The notes under the pieces were generated by a model, which saw nothing but the letters and a program-made list of their open reading frames with translations, had not been told where the DNA came from and ran no database searches. Below are positions 18,498-26,896 of a stretch of 64,000 bases of DNA, one piece after another (the first letter of the stretch is position 1; the number at the start of each line of letters is the position of its first letter). A program made the position numbers and the translations under genes. Location: NCBI RefSeq assembly GCF_016745395.1, contig NZ_JAERVJ010000008.1:167289-231288 (forward strand). Reading direction: 5' to 3'. This DNA is from Methylocystis sp. Sn-Cys (lineage in GTDB: Bacteria > Pseudomonadota > Alphaproteobacteria > Rhizobiales > Beijerinckiaceae).

Positions 18498-19451
18498 CTA
18501 CCCAACCGCAAACGCCGCAACAATCGGCGCATGCAACGATCCCAGGACCGGCTCCGGCGCAAACACTTCGTCCTGCAGCCCCTCATTGAGAATGCGCGTC
18601 TCCCGCCACGCGGCCGCTAACACCGGCGACGCAAGAATATGGTCGATCAGCTTCGGCCTTCCCGCGTGCAAAACCGTGTAACGCCGCCCAGCCTCGACAC
18701 GCTCCTCCAACGGCGCAAGCGCCCGCGCGCCTTGCTGCAGCTCATTGTCGCCGCCGCGCAATAACCGGGTCGGCGCGTCATATTCATCGGCGTTGAAATC
18801 GCCGCAAATGGCGATGCGGGCCTCGGGCTCGGCGTCGAAGAGCGTCTCGACGAAGAGCCGGGCCTCCAGCGCCTGGCCCTCGCGCTTCTGCGCCGCAATA
18901 AATTGCCCTTCGATTTGCGATTTGCTCGAACCTTCGCCGCGCGCGGTCGCGACCGGCGCGGGCCGCGGCGCGCGCAAATGCAAATCGATCACATGCAGAA
19001 CGGCGCCGGTCGGCAAATCAATCGCGGCGTAAAGCAGCGGCCGGTCCCATTCGATGACGATCGGCGCCGGCTCCACATCGCCCTCGCGCGGCGGCGGCCA
19101 TGACCAGCGCGCGACGATGTTGTGGTGAATCTGGCGTGTCGCCCGGATGGGCCAGCGGCTGAGAATCGCAAGATTATGCACATCCGCCGGCGCGCTTGTT
19201 CCCGGCCGCACGCTCGTTGCGCGGAAATAGTCCCGGTAAGACGTGTCCGCCAGCAGCCGGTCCAGCGCAAGATATTCGCGGGCGCTATGCTTATGCGGCT
19301 TTTGCGCGCCGACTTCCTGAAGGCAAAGAACATCGGCGTCGAGCGCCGCCAGCACGGGCAGCAGCGCCGCGCGGCGCTGCGCGAAAGCGGCCTCGTGGGC
19401 CGCCGACCAGTCGAGATTCTCCAGATTGAAGGTCGCGAGCCGCAAATCCAT
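18498..19451 (-). CDS. Endonuclease/exonuclease/phosphatase family protein
   Basis: The 317-residue protein shows the EEP fold motifs in order: LRLATFNLENLDW, DADVLCLQEVGA (metal-binding Glu), VIDLHLRAPRP, ICGDFNADEYDAPT (catalytic Asp and Asn) and KLIDHILASP with SLHAPIVAAF for the C-terminal Asp-His region; the last motif reads SLHAP rather than SDHxP. Members cleave phosphodiester or phosphomonoester bonds in DNA, RNA or phospholipids. No signal peptide is seen. The target is unknown. The stop touches repeat E. Confidence 0.85.
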   Translation of the reverse strand: MDLRLATFNLENLDWSAAHEAAFAQRRAALLPVLAALDADVLCLQEVGAQKPHKHSAREYLALDRLLADTSYRDYFRATSVRPGTSAPADVHNLAILSRWPIRATRQIHHNIVARWSWPPPREGDVEPAPIVIEWDRPLLYAAIDLPTGAVLHVIDLHLRAPRPAPVATARGEGSSKSQIEGQFIAAQKREGQALEARLFVETLFDAEPEARIAICGDFNADEYDAPTRLLRGGDNELQQGARALAPLEERVEAGRRYTVLHAGRPKLIDHILASPVLAAAWRETRILNEGLQDEVFAPEPVLGSLHAPIVAAFAVG

Positions 19452-19620
19452 TATCGAATTCTCGCTTGTCTCGCCGTTTCATGACCGCCCGGTTCGGCCA
19501 AGTTGACGCTCGCCCGAATTCTCTCCCGCGCAAGCCAAGATAGCGCGCGTTGCCCCTCGACGGCGGGCTATTTCGGCGTCTACTATTCAAACATTCCTTG
19601 TCACAACGGAGCTTAAATCC

Positions 19621-20310
19621 TTGTCGGTTTTTGATGGAATCCCTTTTTTCGCCGGTCTCGATCCCTCACGCGGCGAGACCTTCGGGCGGCAATGCATACG
19701 TAAGCGCTTTTCCGAGGGTGAGCTGGTTCTCGACTTCGACGACCCCTCGACGGACGTCTACTTCATCGTGAGCGGCGACGTGCGCGTTCTCATCCGCACG
19801 GCCGCGGGCAAGGAGATGATCCTCGGCGACTTCGGCCCCGGCAACTTCTTCGGCGAGATGGCGGCCATTGACGGCGCCAAGCGCTCCGCCAATGTCACGG
19901 CGCTGACCAACGCCGAGCTTTTACTCGTGCCGCCGACGGCCTTTCGCGAGATCGTCCTGCATTCGCCCGAGATCGCGGAGCGGCTTATGCGGCTTCTCAC
20001 CTCCCGCGTGCGCGAGCTCAATGTGCGCCTCTTCGAGCGCTCGGTGCTCGATCTGCGCCATCGCCTCTATGCGGAGCTGCTGCGCATGGCGTCGCCGCGC
20101 AAGGGGCACGACGGCCAGTCCATCGTCTCGCCGCCGCCCTTCCAGCACGATCTCGCCGCCCGCATCGGCTGCCGCCGCGAGCAGGTCAGCCGCGAGCTCG
20201 GCGCCATGACGGAGGAGGGGCTCGCCGAGAAAGTCCGCGGCGGCCTCGTCCTGCTGCGTCCGAACGTGCTCGAAAAGCGCGTGCGCGACGCAATGAACGC
20301 CGCCGAATGA
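19621..20310 (+). CDS. Crp/Fnr-family transcriptional regulator
   Basis: The 229-residue protein has an N-terminal cyclic-nucleotide-binding domain (STDVYFIVSGDVRVLI, GNFFGEMAAIDGAKRSANV) and a C-terminal winged helix of the Crp type (HDLAARIGCRREQVSRELGA is the recognition region). The phosphate-binding cassette GEMAAIDGAKRSA fits cNMP binding. There are no N-terminal cysteines, so it is not an oxygen-sensing Fnr. The start is TTG, with GGAGC eight bases upstream. A CHASE2 nucleotide cyclase gene lies 3 kb downstream and could supply its ligand; this is inference. Confidence 0.87.
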   Translation: MSVFDGIPFFAGLDPSRGETFGRQCIRKRFSEGELVLDFDDPSTDVYFIVSGDVRVLIRTAAGKEMILGDFGPGNFFGEMAAIDGAKRSANVTALTNAELLLVPPTAFREIVLHSPEIAERLMRLLTSRVRELNVRLFERSVLDLRHRLYAELLRMASPRKGHDGQSIVSPPPFQHDLAARIGCRREQVSRELGAMTEEGLAEKVRGGLVLLRPNVLEKRVRDAMNAAE

Positions 20311-20389
20311 GCCATGTGCGGCGGCGCACAGCGTTAAATCCGGGTCTCTCTCACATTCGGGGAGCGGTAGAGAGGACGAGGAAACGCCG

Positions 20390-20854
20390 ATGACTCCCCG
20401 GTTGACGCCGATCGAACGCTGCGTGGACGTCGCGGGCTTGGCGCCGCATGAGATTGTGCTCGGCGTCAGCCCCAGCAAAAAGCATGAGCGGATGCTCGCG
20501 CATTATCGCCGCTCCAGGCGTTCGAGCGCCGTCGCGCGGGTGAAGATCGTCGCCGACCTGCGCGCCGCGGTCAGCCGGGGCGCGGCGGCGGATGCAGCGG
20601 ATTTGCTGCTCGTGCTGCGACGGCTCCTCGCCGTGAAACCCGCGCGCCGGGCCGTTCGGCGCCCGGCGCCGGCCACGCGGCGTCGAGGCAACCCGCCCAG
20701 GAATCGAGCGAGCTGGGCCGCGCCGAGCGCGAGTATGGTCAGCGGCGCGCCCGAGATGGCAGCGCTACCTGCTGTGCTTCATCTGCAACACTGCCAGACA
20801 GTTTCTCTTCTCCTTTCGGAGAAAACGCGGGGCGAAACGAGCCGATCGAGCTGA
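20390..20854 (+). CDS. Hypothetical protein (154 aa)
   Basis: The frame starts at an ATG after GAGGACGAGGAAAC. The N-terminal 85 residues (IERCVDVAGLAPHEIVLGVS, KKHERMLAHYRRSRRS, LRAAVSRGAAADAADLLLVL) look like a genuine basic helical protein; the part after about residue 90 is low-complexity Arg/Ala/Pro and less convincing. No domain is recognised. Function unknown. Confidence 0.5.
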   Translation: MTPRLTPIERCVDVAGLAPHEIVLGVSPSKKHERMLAHYRRSRRSSAVARVKIVADLRAAVSRGAAADAADLLLVLRRLLAVKPARRAVRRPAPATRRRGNPPRNRASWAAPSASMVSGAPEMAALPAVLHLQHCQTVSLLLSEKTRGETSRSS

Positions 20855-20988
20855 AAATAACCTTTTAACAAAATGTTACTTCGAGTCGGGGCGGATAATC
20901 TCAATGTTTTCGGGCGCTTGCCGCAAGGCGGCGTTTGAGTCAGCTTCGACGCCGCTGGAAAAGGCTCGTCCATCCGGGGGGTAGGCGT

Positions 20989-22341
20989 TTGTTTTTTAAA
21001 AGTAGATACGTATCCGAGAAGCTTTTGGGCGGCCTTTGCGCCCTCGTCGCGCTTTGCGCATCCGCTTCGGCGCAGGACGTTCGAGCCGAGCGCGACCGTC
21101 TCGCAAGCCACATCCAGGCGCGTCCCGAGGATTACGAAGCGACCTATCGCTTCGTGATTTTGGCGACGGAGCTGCGCGATTACGAGGCCGCCATCGGCGC
21201 GCTCGAGCGGGTTCTCATGTTCAATCCGAACCTGACGCGCGCCCGCAAGGAGCTGGGTTTCCTCTATGCGCGCCTCGGCGCGTGGGAGGTGGCGGCCGGG
21301 CATTTGCGCGCCGCCAAGGCCGCCGGGGACCTCGATGCGGTTCAGAGCGCGCAGATCGACGCGCAGCTTCCCGACATCGAGAAGCGTATGCAGTCGAGCC
21401 GCCTGTCGGTGCGCATCCATACGGGTTTGCGCGCCCAGTCGAACGCCAATTATTTCCCGGCGGGCAATCTCTTCCAGATCGGCGGAATCGGGCTGGCGTC
21501 GGCGGGGCCGCGCAAGGGCGACATGAACGCCTTCCAGCTCGTGCTCGCCGCGCATGATTGGGAATTCGGCGGCCAGCGCGGCGACCAGCTCGAGACGCGC
21601 GTCACGGCCTATGCGACCGAGCAGTTCAGCCTGCCGCAATATAGCGTGGCGCTTTTCGCCGCCACGATCGGGCCGCGCTTCTTCGTGCCGCAGACGCTGG
21701 TCAGCAATTTGTCGGTGCGGCCCTATTTGACCGGCGCCGTCTCCATGCTCGGCTCCAACAATTACCTCAACGCCGGCGGAGCGGGCGCGAGCGTCCGGGC
21801 GGACCTCGGCCCGGATTTTTGGTTGGAGCCCGGCGCCGAATGGCGCGGCCTATGGGTCGATCCCGTCCGAGGCGTCTTCGGACCGTCGCCCTATCGGACG
21901 CTGTCGACGCTGGCCACGGGCGACGTGGTTACGGGTTATCTGAGCGGCTCCTATCGCCTGCTCGATAGCGTCCGGCTCGACGGCCGCGTCGCTTATTCGC
22001 GCGCCACGGCGGGCTATGCCGCGCAAAGCTCGGATCAGGTTGACGTGCAAGCGATGTTGCGGCTCGAAGTGGAGCCGCCCCATCCGATGATCGCGCGCCG
22101 TTGGACGATCGCCCCCTATGCGCGTTTCACCAGTCTGGCCTTCGACACAGCGAATCTCCTCGTGAACCCTTTCGTCGCGCGCCACGACTCCGCCTGGAAC
22201 TATGGGCTGATGCTGGACGCGCCGATCACCGAGACCTTCGGTTTTGCCGGCAATCTCGAATTCATGCGCAATGATTCCAACCTGCCGAATTTCAAGACGC
22301 AGAATGTCTCCGTCTCCTTCGGTCCGACGGCGAAATTCTAA
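20989..22341 (+). CDS. TPR-containing outer-membrane beta-barrel protein
   Basis: The protein has a signal peptide ending LCASASAQ, two to three TPR-like helical pairs (TYRFVILATELRDYEAAIGA, ARKELGFLYARLGAWEVAAG) and then about 320 residues of alternating strands with Ser/Thr/Tyr/Phe spacing and a C-terminal Phe (SVSFGPTAKF), as in outer-membrane barrels. It lies 12 bases upstream of the FecR-domain gene and probably forms an export or sensing unit with it and the CHASE2 cyclase. The start is uncertain: TTG at 20989 after GGGGGGT, or TTG at 20935. No enzyme function can be assigned. Confidence 0.72.
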   Translation: MFFKSRYVSEKLLGGLCALVALCASASAQDVRAERDRLASHIQARPEDYEATYRFVILATELRDYEAAIGALERVLMFNPNLTRARKELGFLYARLGAWEVAAGHLRAAKAAGDLDAVQSAQIDAQLPDIEKRMQSSRLSVRIHTGLRAQSNANYFPAGNLFQIGGIGLASAGPRKGDMNAFQLVLAAHDWEFGGQRGDQLETRVTAYATEQFSLPQYSVALFAATIGPRFFVPQTLVSNLSVRPYLTGAVSMLGSNNYLNAGGAGASVRADLGPDFWLEPGAEWRGLWVDPVRGVFGPSPYRTLSTLATGDVVTGYLSGSYRLLDSVRLDGRVAYSRATAGYAAQSSDQVDVQAMLRLEVEPPHPMIARRWTIAPYARFTSLAFDTANLLVNPFVARHDSAWNYGLMLDAPITETFGFAGNLEFMRNDSNLPNFKTQNVSVSFGPTAKF

Positions 22342-22353
22342 GGGAGCCGCGCT

Positions 22354-23202
22354 ATGAGGAATGTTTCTGTTCTTGCGCTTGCGACCATCGGCCTCTTCGC
22401 CTGCTTCCCCGCCAACGCGGAAAAAGTGGGCAATATCGGCGCCGTCAATGTCGCCGCGCATGGCACGCCGCCCGGCGCGGCGAAACATCCGCTCTCCGTC
22501 GGCCTCGGCGTCGAGAAGCGCGAGCGGATAGAGACTGCCAGCGAGGGCAGCGCGCTGATCGTTTTCAACGACGCCTCGACGATGACGGTCGGCCGCAGCA
22601 GCTCGGTCGTCATCGATGATTTCGTTTACAACGGCGCGAGTGGCAGCCAGGGCGTCAGTCTCGCCAAGGGCGTGATGCGTTTTGTGGGCGGAGGCGTCAG
22701 TCATGAATCCGGCGCCACATTCAAAACGCCGACAGCGTCGATCGGCCTTCGCGGCGGGTCGATCATGGTGCGCCTCGGCGGCGAATGCGAGGCGCTCATC
22801 TACCACCAGAACGGCGTGACCGAGGTTGTGGGGGTTCAGGGGAATTCTCAAATACTGAACCGCCCGGGCTTCGGCGTATGCGCCCGGAGCGGCGGCGTCT
22901 CCGAGCCTTTCCGCGTGCCGCCGGAAATCGTCGCCGCCATGAACGCGCAGCTCGCGAGCCTGAAGGGCCAGTCCGGCGGCGCCAGGAAGAAGCCGCGCGA
23001 GGAGGAGGCCGAGCTTCTGCTCGGGCACGATCGCGCGCCTTCCGTCGAACCGCCGCCCGGCCTCGATGCATTGGGGCCTGTTTGGGCCGGAAACGCCCTG
23101 GTTCAGAGCAGCGCCAACGTCGAAAACCAGCCGTTCCCGCCGCCGGCCCCGCCGCCGCCTGAGCACTGCCGAGGCGAGCTCTGCGGCCGCCCGCGCCTTT
23201 GA
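22354..23202 (+). CDS. FecR-domain periplasmic protein
   Basis: The 282-residue protein has a signal peptide (ALATIGLFACFPANA) and a FecR domain: VEKRERIETASEGSALIVF, DASTMTVGRSSSVVIDDFVY, KGVMRFVGG, then TPTASIGLRGGSIMV. The C-terminus is Pro-rich and ends in a small Cys pair (EHCRGELCGRP). FecR domains in this context bind periplasmic partners. The gene is sandwiched between a TPR/beta-barrel gene and a CHASE2 cyclase, a trio seen in several alphaproteobacteria. A ribosome binding site (GGGAGC) precedes the ATG. Confidence 0.85.
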   Translation: MRNVSVLALATIGLFACFPANAEKVGNIGAVNVAAHGTPPGAAKHPLSVGLGVEKRERIETASEGSALIVFNDASTMTVGRSSSVVIDDFVYNGASGSQGVSLAKGVMRFVGGGVSHESGATFKTPTASIGLRGGSIMVRLGGECEALIYHQNGVTEVVGVQGNSQILNRPGFGVCARSGGVSEPFRVPPEIVAAMNAQLASLKGQSGGARKKPREEEAELLLGHDRAPSVEPPPGLDALGPVWAGNALVQSSANVENQPFPPPAPPPPEHCRGELCGRPRL

Positions 23203-23212
23203 TGGTTGTGAC

Positions 23213-23246
23213 GGCTGGGCCAGGCGTCGATCGATCTGGCCCGGCC
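23213..23246 (+). terminator. Strong hairpin between FecR-domain and cyclase genes
   Basis: GGCTGGGCCAG and CTGGCCCGGCC pair over 11 positions (one G-T) around a 12-base loop and are followed by GTTTAAAG. It may attenuate transcription or mark an RNA processing site. The T-run is too short for a confident terminator. Confidence 0.4.
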
Positions 23247-23256
23247 GTTTAAAGAG

Positions 23257-25473
23257 ATGCTCACACGCAAGCAGGCATTTCTCGTCGCATCGTTCGTCGC
23301 CGCCGCGCTTTTCCTGCCATGGGGCGCGCTGCAGCCGCGGGCGCTCGACGACATGCGTAATGTCGTCTTCGACAATTTTCAGCGCGCCGCGCCGCGCGTC
23401 TATGATCCCGAGACGCCCGTGCGGGTGGTGGGCGTCGACGAGGAGAGCCTGAAAGCTTACGGCCAGTGGCCCTGGCCGCGAACGCGGCTCGCCGAATTGG
23501 TCGAGCGGCTGCGCGCGCTGGGGGCCGGCGCCATCGCCTTCGACTTCATCTTTTCCGAGCCCGACCGCGCCAGCCCGCATATGCTCGTCGATGCGCTCGA
23601 GGACGCCAGGCTGCGGGCGGACGTCTCGAAGCTCCTCGCCAAGGCGCCCGACGGCGACATCGCCTTCGCAAATGCGTTAAAGGGCGCGCCAGTCGTGCTC
23701 GGCGCGACGCTCGCACCGACGGGAGCGAACGATTTTTCCGCCAAAGGCGGTTTCGTGACGGCGGGCGACGATCCGGCGCCTTTCCTTTACGCCTTCCCGG
23801 CGGTCGTTGCGCCGCTGCCGGCGCTCGCCGCCAATGCCCAGGGCCTCGGCGCAACGAACTGGCTGCCGGACCGCGATCTGGTCGTGCGCCGGGTGCCCTT
23901 GCTCTCTCGCCTCGGCGCGGCGCTCGCGCCGTCTCTCGCGCTCGAAGCCTTGCGCGTTGCGCAGGGCGAGCCGAGCATCGTCATCCGATCCTCCAACGCC
24001 AGCGGCCAGACGGCTTTTGGCGCGCAGACGGGCGTCAATGCGGTGAAGGTCGGCGCCTTTCAGATTGCGACCGGCCCCAACGCCGAGGTGCGTCCGCGTT
24101 ACAGCCACAGCGCGCGGGCCCGCGACATCTCGGCCAAGGCGGTGTTGGAAAACCAAGTTTTGCGCAGCGAGATCGAGGGGCGCATCATTTTCGTCGGAGC
24201 CCTCGCCGTGGGGCTCGGCGACGTGCGGGCGACGCCGCTGGACCCCGTGACGCCCGGAGTCGACGTGCATGCGCAGATCGTCGAGTCGCTCGCGAGCGGC
24301 GCGCTTCTGTCGCGACCGGACTGGGCGCCGGGGCTGGAGTATGTCGTCGCCATCGTCGCCTTTGCGCTGACCATGCCGCTGCTCTTCGCCGCGCCCCAGC
24401 TTTTGTCGGCGGCTTTCGCTTTTGCTGCGATCGGCGCGTTCTTCGGCGGCTCTTTCTATCTTTTCGAAAAGCAGGGCCTTCTGCTTGATCCAGCCTATCC
24501 GAGCCTCGTTGTCATCGGCGCTTATATCGTCGGCGCGCTGACGCTGTGGCGCACAGAAATCCTCGCGCGGCGTCAGGTTCGGCGCGCCTTCGGCAAATTC
24601 GTCGCGCCCGCAGTCGTCGACCGCATCGCCGAACATCCGGAGCGTCTCGTTCTCGGCGGCGAGACGCGCGAATTGACCGTGCTTTTCTCGGACCTGCGCA
24701 ACTTTTCCGGAATTTCGGAAGGCATGAGCGCGCGCGAGCTCACGCAATTCATGAACGACTATCTGACGCCCATGACCGACGCCATTCTCGAATGCGAAGG
24801 CACGGTCGATAAATATATGGGCGACGCCATCCTCGCCTTCTGGAATGCGCCGCTCGACGTCACGGATCATCCGCGCAAAGCCGTCGAGGCGGCGCTACGC
24901 ATGCGGGCCGAAATGGCGCGGTTCAACGCGCAACGGGCGCAAGCGGCGCAGGCCGCCGGGCGTTTGCATGTCGAGGCGGCGATGGGCCTGGGGCTCAACA
25001 TCGGCCCTTGCAGCGTCGGGAATATGGGCTCGATACGGCGCTTCGATTATTCGATCCTGGGCGACAATGTGAATCTCGCCTCGCGGTTAGAGGGCGCGAG
25101 CAAGGCTTTCTCGACCGACATCATCGCCTCTGGCGCCGTCCGGGAGGCGGTTCCCGATATGGCCTGGCTCGATCTCGGGCGCATCGTCGTCGCCGGGCGG
25201 AGCGAGCCGACGCAGGTCTTCGCGCTGGCGGGGGACGCTGATGTCGCGAAAACGGATGCGTATGTGCGCTGGCGCACAACGCATGACGCCATGCGCGCCC
25301 ATTATGAAGCGGGCCGATTCGACGCCGCCGCCGAGTGCGCGGCCGAGCTGGCCCTGAAGGCTCCCGGCGCCTGGCCTGCGCTCTATCTGGCGATGGGAAA
25401 ACGATATTCAGCGCTCGCTCAGCAGGGCTTGCATGAAGGTTGGTCTTCGGTATGGAATCTCCTGAGCAAGTGA
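23257..25473 (+). CDS. CHASE2-domain adenylate/guanylate cyclase
   Basis: The 738-residue protein has an N-terminal membrane helix, a periplasmic CHASE2 sensor (about residues 35-330: RVVGVDEESLKAYGQWPWPR, GAIAFDFIF, GATNWLPDRDLVVRR, PGVDVHAQIVES), three membrane helices (about 345-430), and a class III cyclase domain (LTVLFSDLRNFSGISEG, KYMGDAILAFWNAP, LGDNVNLASRLEG). Both metal-binding Asp positions are present. It makes cAMP or cGMP in response to an unknown outside signal. The genes upstream probably belong to the same sensory unit. The C-terminal tail has a TPR-like repeat. Confidence 0.93.
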   Translation: MLTRKQAFLVASFVAAALFLPWGALQPRALDDMRNVVFDNFQRAAPRVYDPETPVRVVGVDEESLKAYGQWPWPRTRLAELVERLRALGAGAIAFDFIFSEPDRASPHMLVDALEDARLRADVSKLLAKAPDGDIAFANALKGAPVVLGATLAPTGANDFSAKGGFVTAGDDPAPFLYAFPAVVAPLPALAANAQGLGATNWLPDRDLVVRRVPLLSRLGAALAPSLALEALRVAQGEPSIVIRSSNASGQTAFGAQTGVNAVKVGAFQIATGPNAEVRPRYSHSARARDISAKAVLENQVLRSEIEGRIIFVGALAVGLGDVRATPLDPVTPGVDVHAQIVESLASGALLSRPDWAPGLEYVVAIVAFALTMPLLFAAPQLLSAAFAFAAIGAFFGGSFYLFEKQGLLLDPAYPSLVVIGAYIVGALTLWRTEILARRQVRRAFGKFVAPAVVDRIAEHPERLVLGGETRELTVLFSDLRNFSGISEGMSARELTQFMNDYLTPMTDAILECEGTVDKYMGDAILAFWNAPLDVTDHPRKAVEAALRMRAEMARFNAQRAQAAQAAGRLHVEAAMGLGLNIGPCSVGNMGSIRRFDYSILGDNVNLASRLEGASKAFSTDIIASGAVREAVPDMAWLDLGRIVVAGRSEPTQVFALAGDADVAKTDAYVRWRTTHDAMRAHYEAGRFDAAAECAAELALKAPGAWPALYLAMGKRYSALAQQGLHEGWSSVWNLLSK

Positions 25474-26219
25474 TCGCCGCCTCTCCTGCGCCACGCGCAT
25501 CTCAACCCTCCGCACCGAAAGATCGCCGCCAGCGCATGACAGAAACAATCGTCGGAAAATACTGGTCGCTTATCGCGGCGCGGCATGATGCGCAGGCTTT
25601 CTCGACGATCGACCTCGCCTATAACGAGCCGCAGCGCGCCTATCACGCATGGGGACATATCGTCGATCTGCTCACCAAGCTCGATGCGCTGGCGCATCTG
25701 GCGACGCGCGTCGACCTCGTGGCGGCGGCGATCTTCTGGCACGATTCCGTCTATCTCACGCGCGACGGCGACGGACGCCCGCGCACGGACCCGGAGAATG
25801 TGCGCGCCAGCGCGGTGCTGTTCGAATTTCATTCTCGCTTCGACGAGGTCGAAGGGCAGGCGATCCACGACCTCATCATGGCGACGGCGCAGCATATGAA
25901 GGCGAAGGCCGCGACTGAACATTACCCGGGATTTTCGCGCGATCTCGAGTTTTTCCTTGATCTCGACCTCTCGTCGCTCGCCGCGCCCTGGCCGTTGTTC
26001 GAGAGCAATCTCGACGATATTCACTTCGAATATGGCTGGGTGCCCGAACGCGCCTTTTATCTCGGCCGCATGCAGATGCTCGAAAGCTTTCTTGCTTCTG
26101 GCGAGGGGCTGTACCGCCTGCCGGAGACGCGCGCTTTGTGGCTCGCGCAGGCGCGCGCAAATCTGCTGCGCGCGGAAGTGGCGCTACGAGACAGGCTGGC
26201 GGGGCCCGCCTCTGCGTGA
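25452..26219 (+). CDS. HD-domain metal-dependent phosphohydrolase
   Basis: The product has the predicted HD-superfamily signature YHAWGHIVDLL and AAIFWHDSVY. Downstream are the helices ATAQHMKA and LDLDLSSLAAPW that complete the family's metal site. Members of this group are uncharacterised hydrolases. The ATG at 25452 overlaps the end of the cyclase by 22 bases; another in-frame ATG lies at 25536. It may be co-expressed with the cyclase, raising the possibility of cyclic-nucleotide turnover, but this is only context. It is the last core gene before the island. Confidence 0.75.
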   Translation: MESPEQVIAASPAPRASQPSAPKDRRQRMTETIVGKYWSLIAARHDAQAFSTIDLAYNEPQRAYHAWGHIVDLLTKLDALAHLATRVDLVAAAIFWHDSVYLTRDGDGRPRTDPENVRASAVLFEFHSRFDEVEGQAIHDLIMATAQHMKAKAATEHYPGFSRDLEFFLDLDLSSLAAPWPLFESNLDDIHFEYGWVPERAFYLGRMQMLESFLASGEGLYRLPETRALWLAQARANLLRAEVALRDRLAGPASA

Positions 26220-26278
26220 GGGGCTGGGACGACGAGTATTAGTCCCTTTCGAGGCTGTAACGATCTGACGTTGTGAGC

Positions 26279-26460
26279 CCTAATACCTCCCCTTTACGGG
26301 GAAGTCGGCGGCCAAAGGCCGCCGGGTGGGGTTCACGCAGCGCCGTCATTGCGAGGAGGCGGAGCCGACGAAGCAATCCAGGGCCGCATCGCTGCCCTGG
26401 ATTGCTTCGCTTCGCTCGCAATGACGGGCTGTGAGCAAAACCAGCGCCTTTGCTGCTCTG
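26279..26460. repeat. Half copy of repeat B joined to repeat C copy 1
   Basis: 26279-26337 matches the right arm of family B (CCTCCCCTTTACGGGGAAG...GCCGCCGGGTGGGGTTCACG). 26341-26460 is family C: CGCCGTCATTGCGAGGAGGC, then a palindrome centred on GAAGCAATCCAGGGC...GCCCTGGATTGCTTC, then CGCTCGCAATGACGG and AAAACCAGCGC. The element abuts the broken end of the trbL remnant and marks the left edge of the island. Confidence 0.8.
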
Positions 26461-26461
26461 T

Positions 26462-26896
26462 TCCGAGACCGAGAAGGGAGAGGGCAGCAAGCACCAACGC
26501 CATGGCGTCGTCGACGGTGAGCTGGCCCGAGAAGCCTTGCGTGAATTGCGCGAAGAGCGTCGAGCCGATGCCGATGATGACCGCGAGCACCAGAACCTTT
26601 ACGCCCGACGAGACGACATTGCCAAGGACGCGTTCTGCGAGAAAGGCGGTCTTGCCGAAGAGGCCGAAGGGAAGGAGGACGAAACCGGCAAGCGTCGTCA
26701 GTTTGAATTCGACGAGCGTGACGAAGAGCTGGATCGCCAGAATGAAGAAGCTCAGGAGAACGATGAGCCAGGCGATGAGGAGAATGGCAATCTGGATGAC
26801 GTTCTCGAAGAAGGAGACATAGCCGAGAAGCTGCGAGAGGGAGTCGAGTAGCGGTCGACCGGCGTCGATCCCGACTTGCGCGATGCGGCCGGGCCG
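26462..26896 (-). pseudogene. trbL: Remnant of conjugal transfer gene trbL
   Basis: About 145 residues of P-type conjugative transfer protein TrbL survive: GRIAQVGIDAGRPLLDSLSQ, a block of membrane helices, FVTLVEFKLTTLAGFVLLPF, GLFGKTAFLAERVLGNVVSS and LAVIIGIGSTLFAQF. Full TrbL is over 400 residues, so both ends are missing: the C-terminal side stops at repeat C and the N-terminal side at the junction with the DUF499 remnant. TrbL is a polytopic component of type IV secretion mating channels. It indicates a former integrative conjugative element. It cannot be functional. Confidence 0.82.

Noticed and set aside
21850..23580. Long minus-strand open frame over the barrel, FecR and cyclase genes
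   Set aside because: It crosses three well-supported genes on the other strand and has no recognisable domain.
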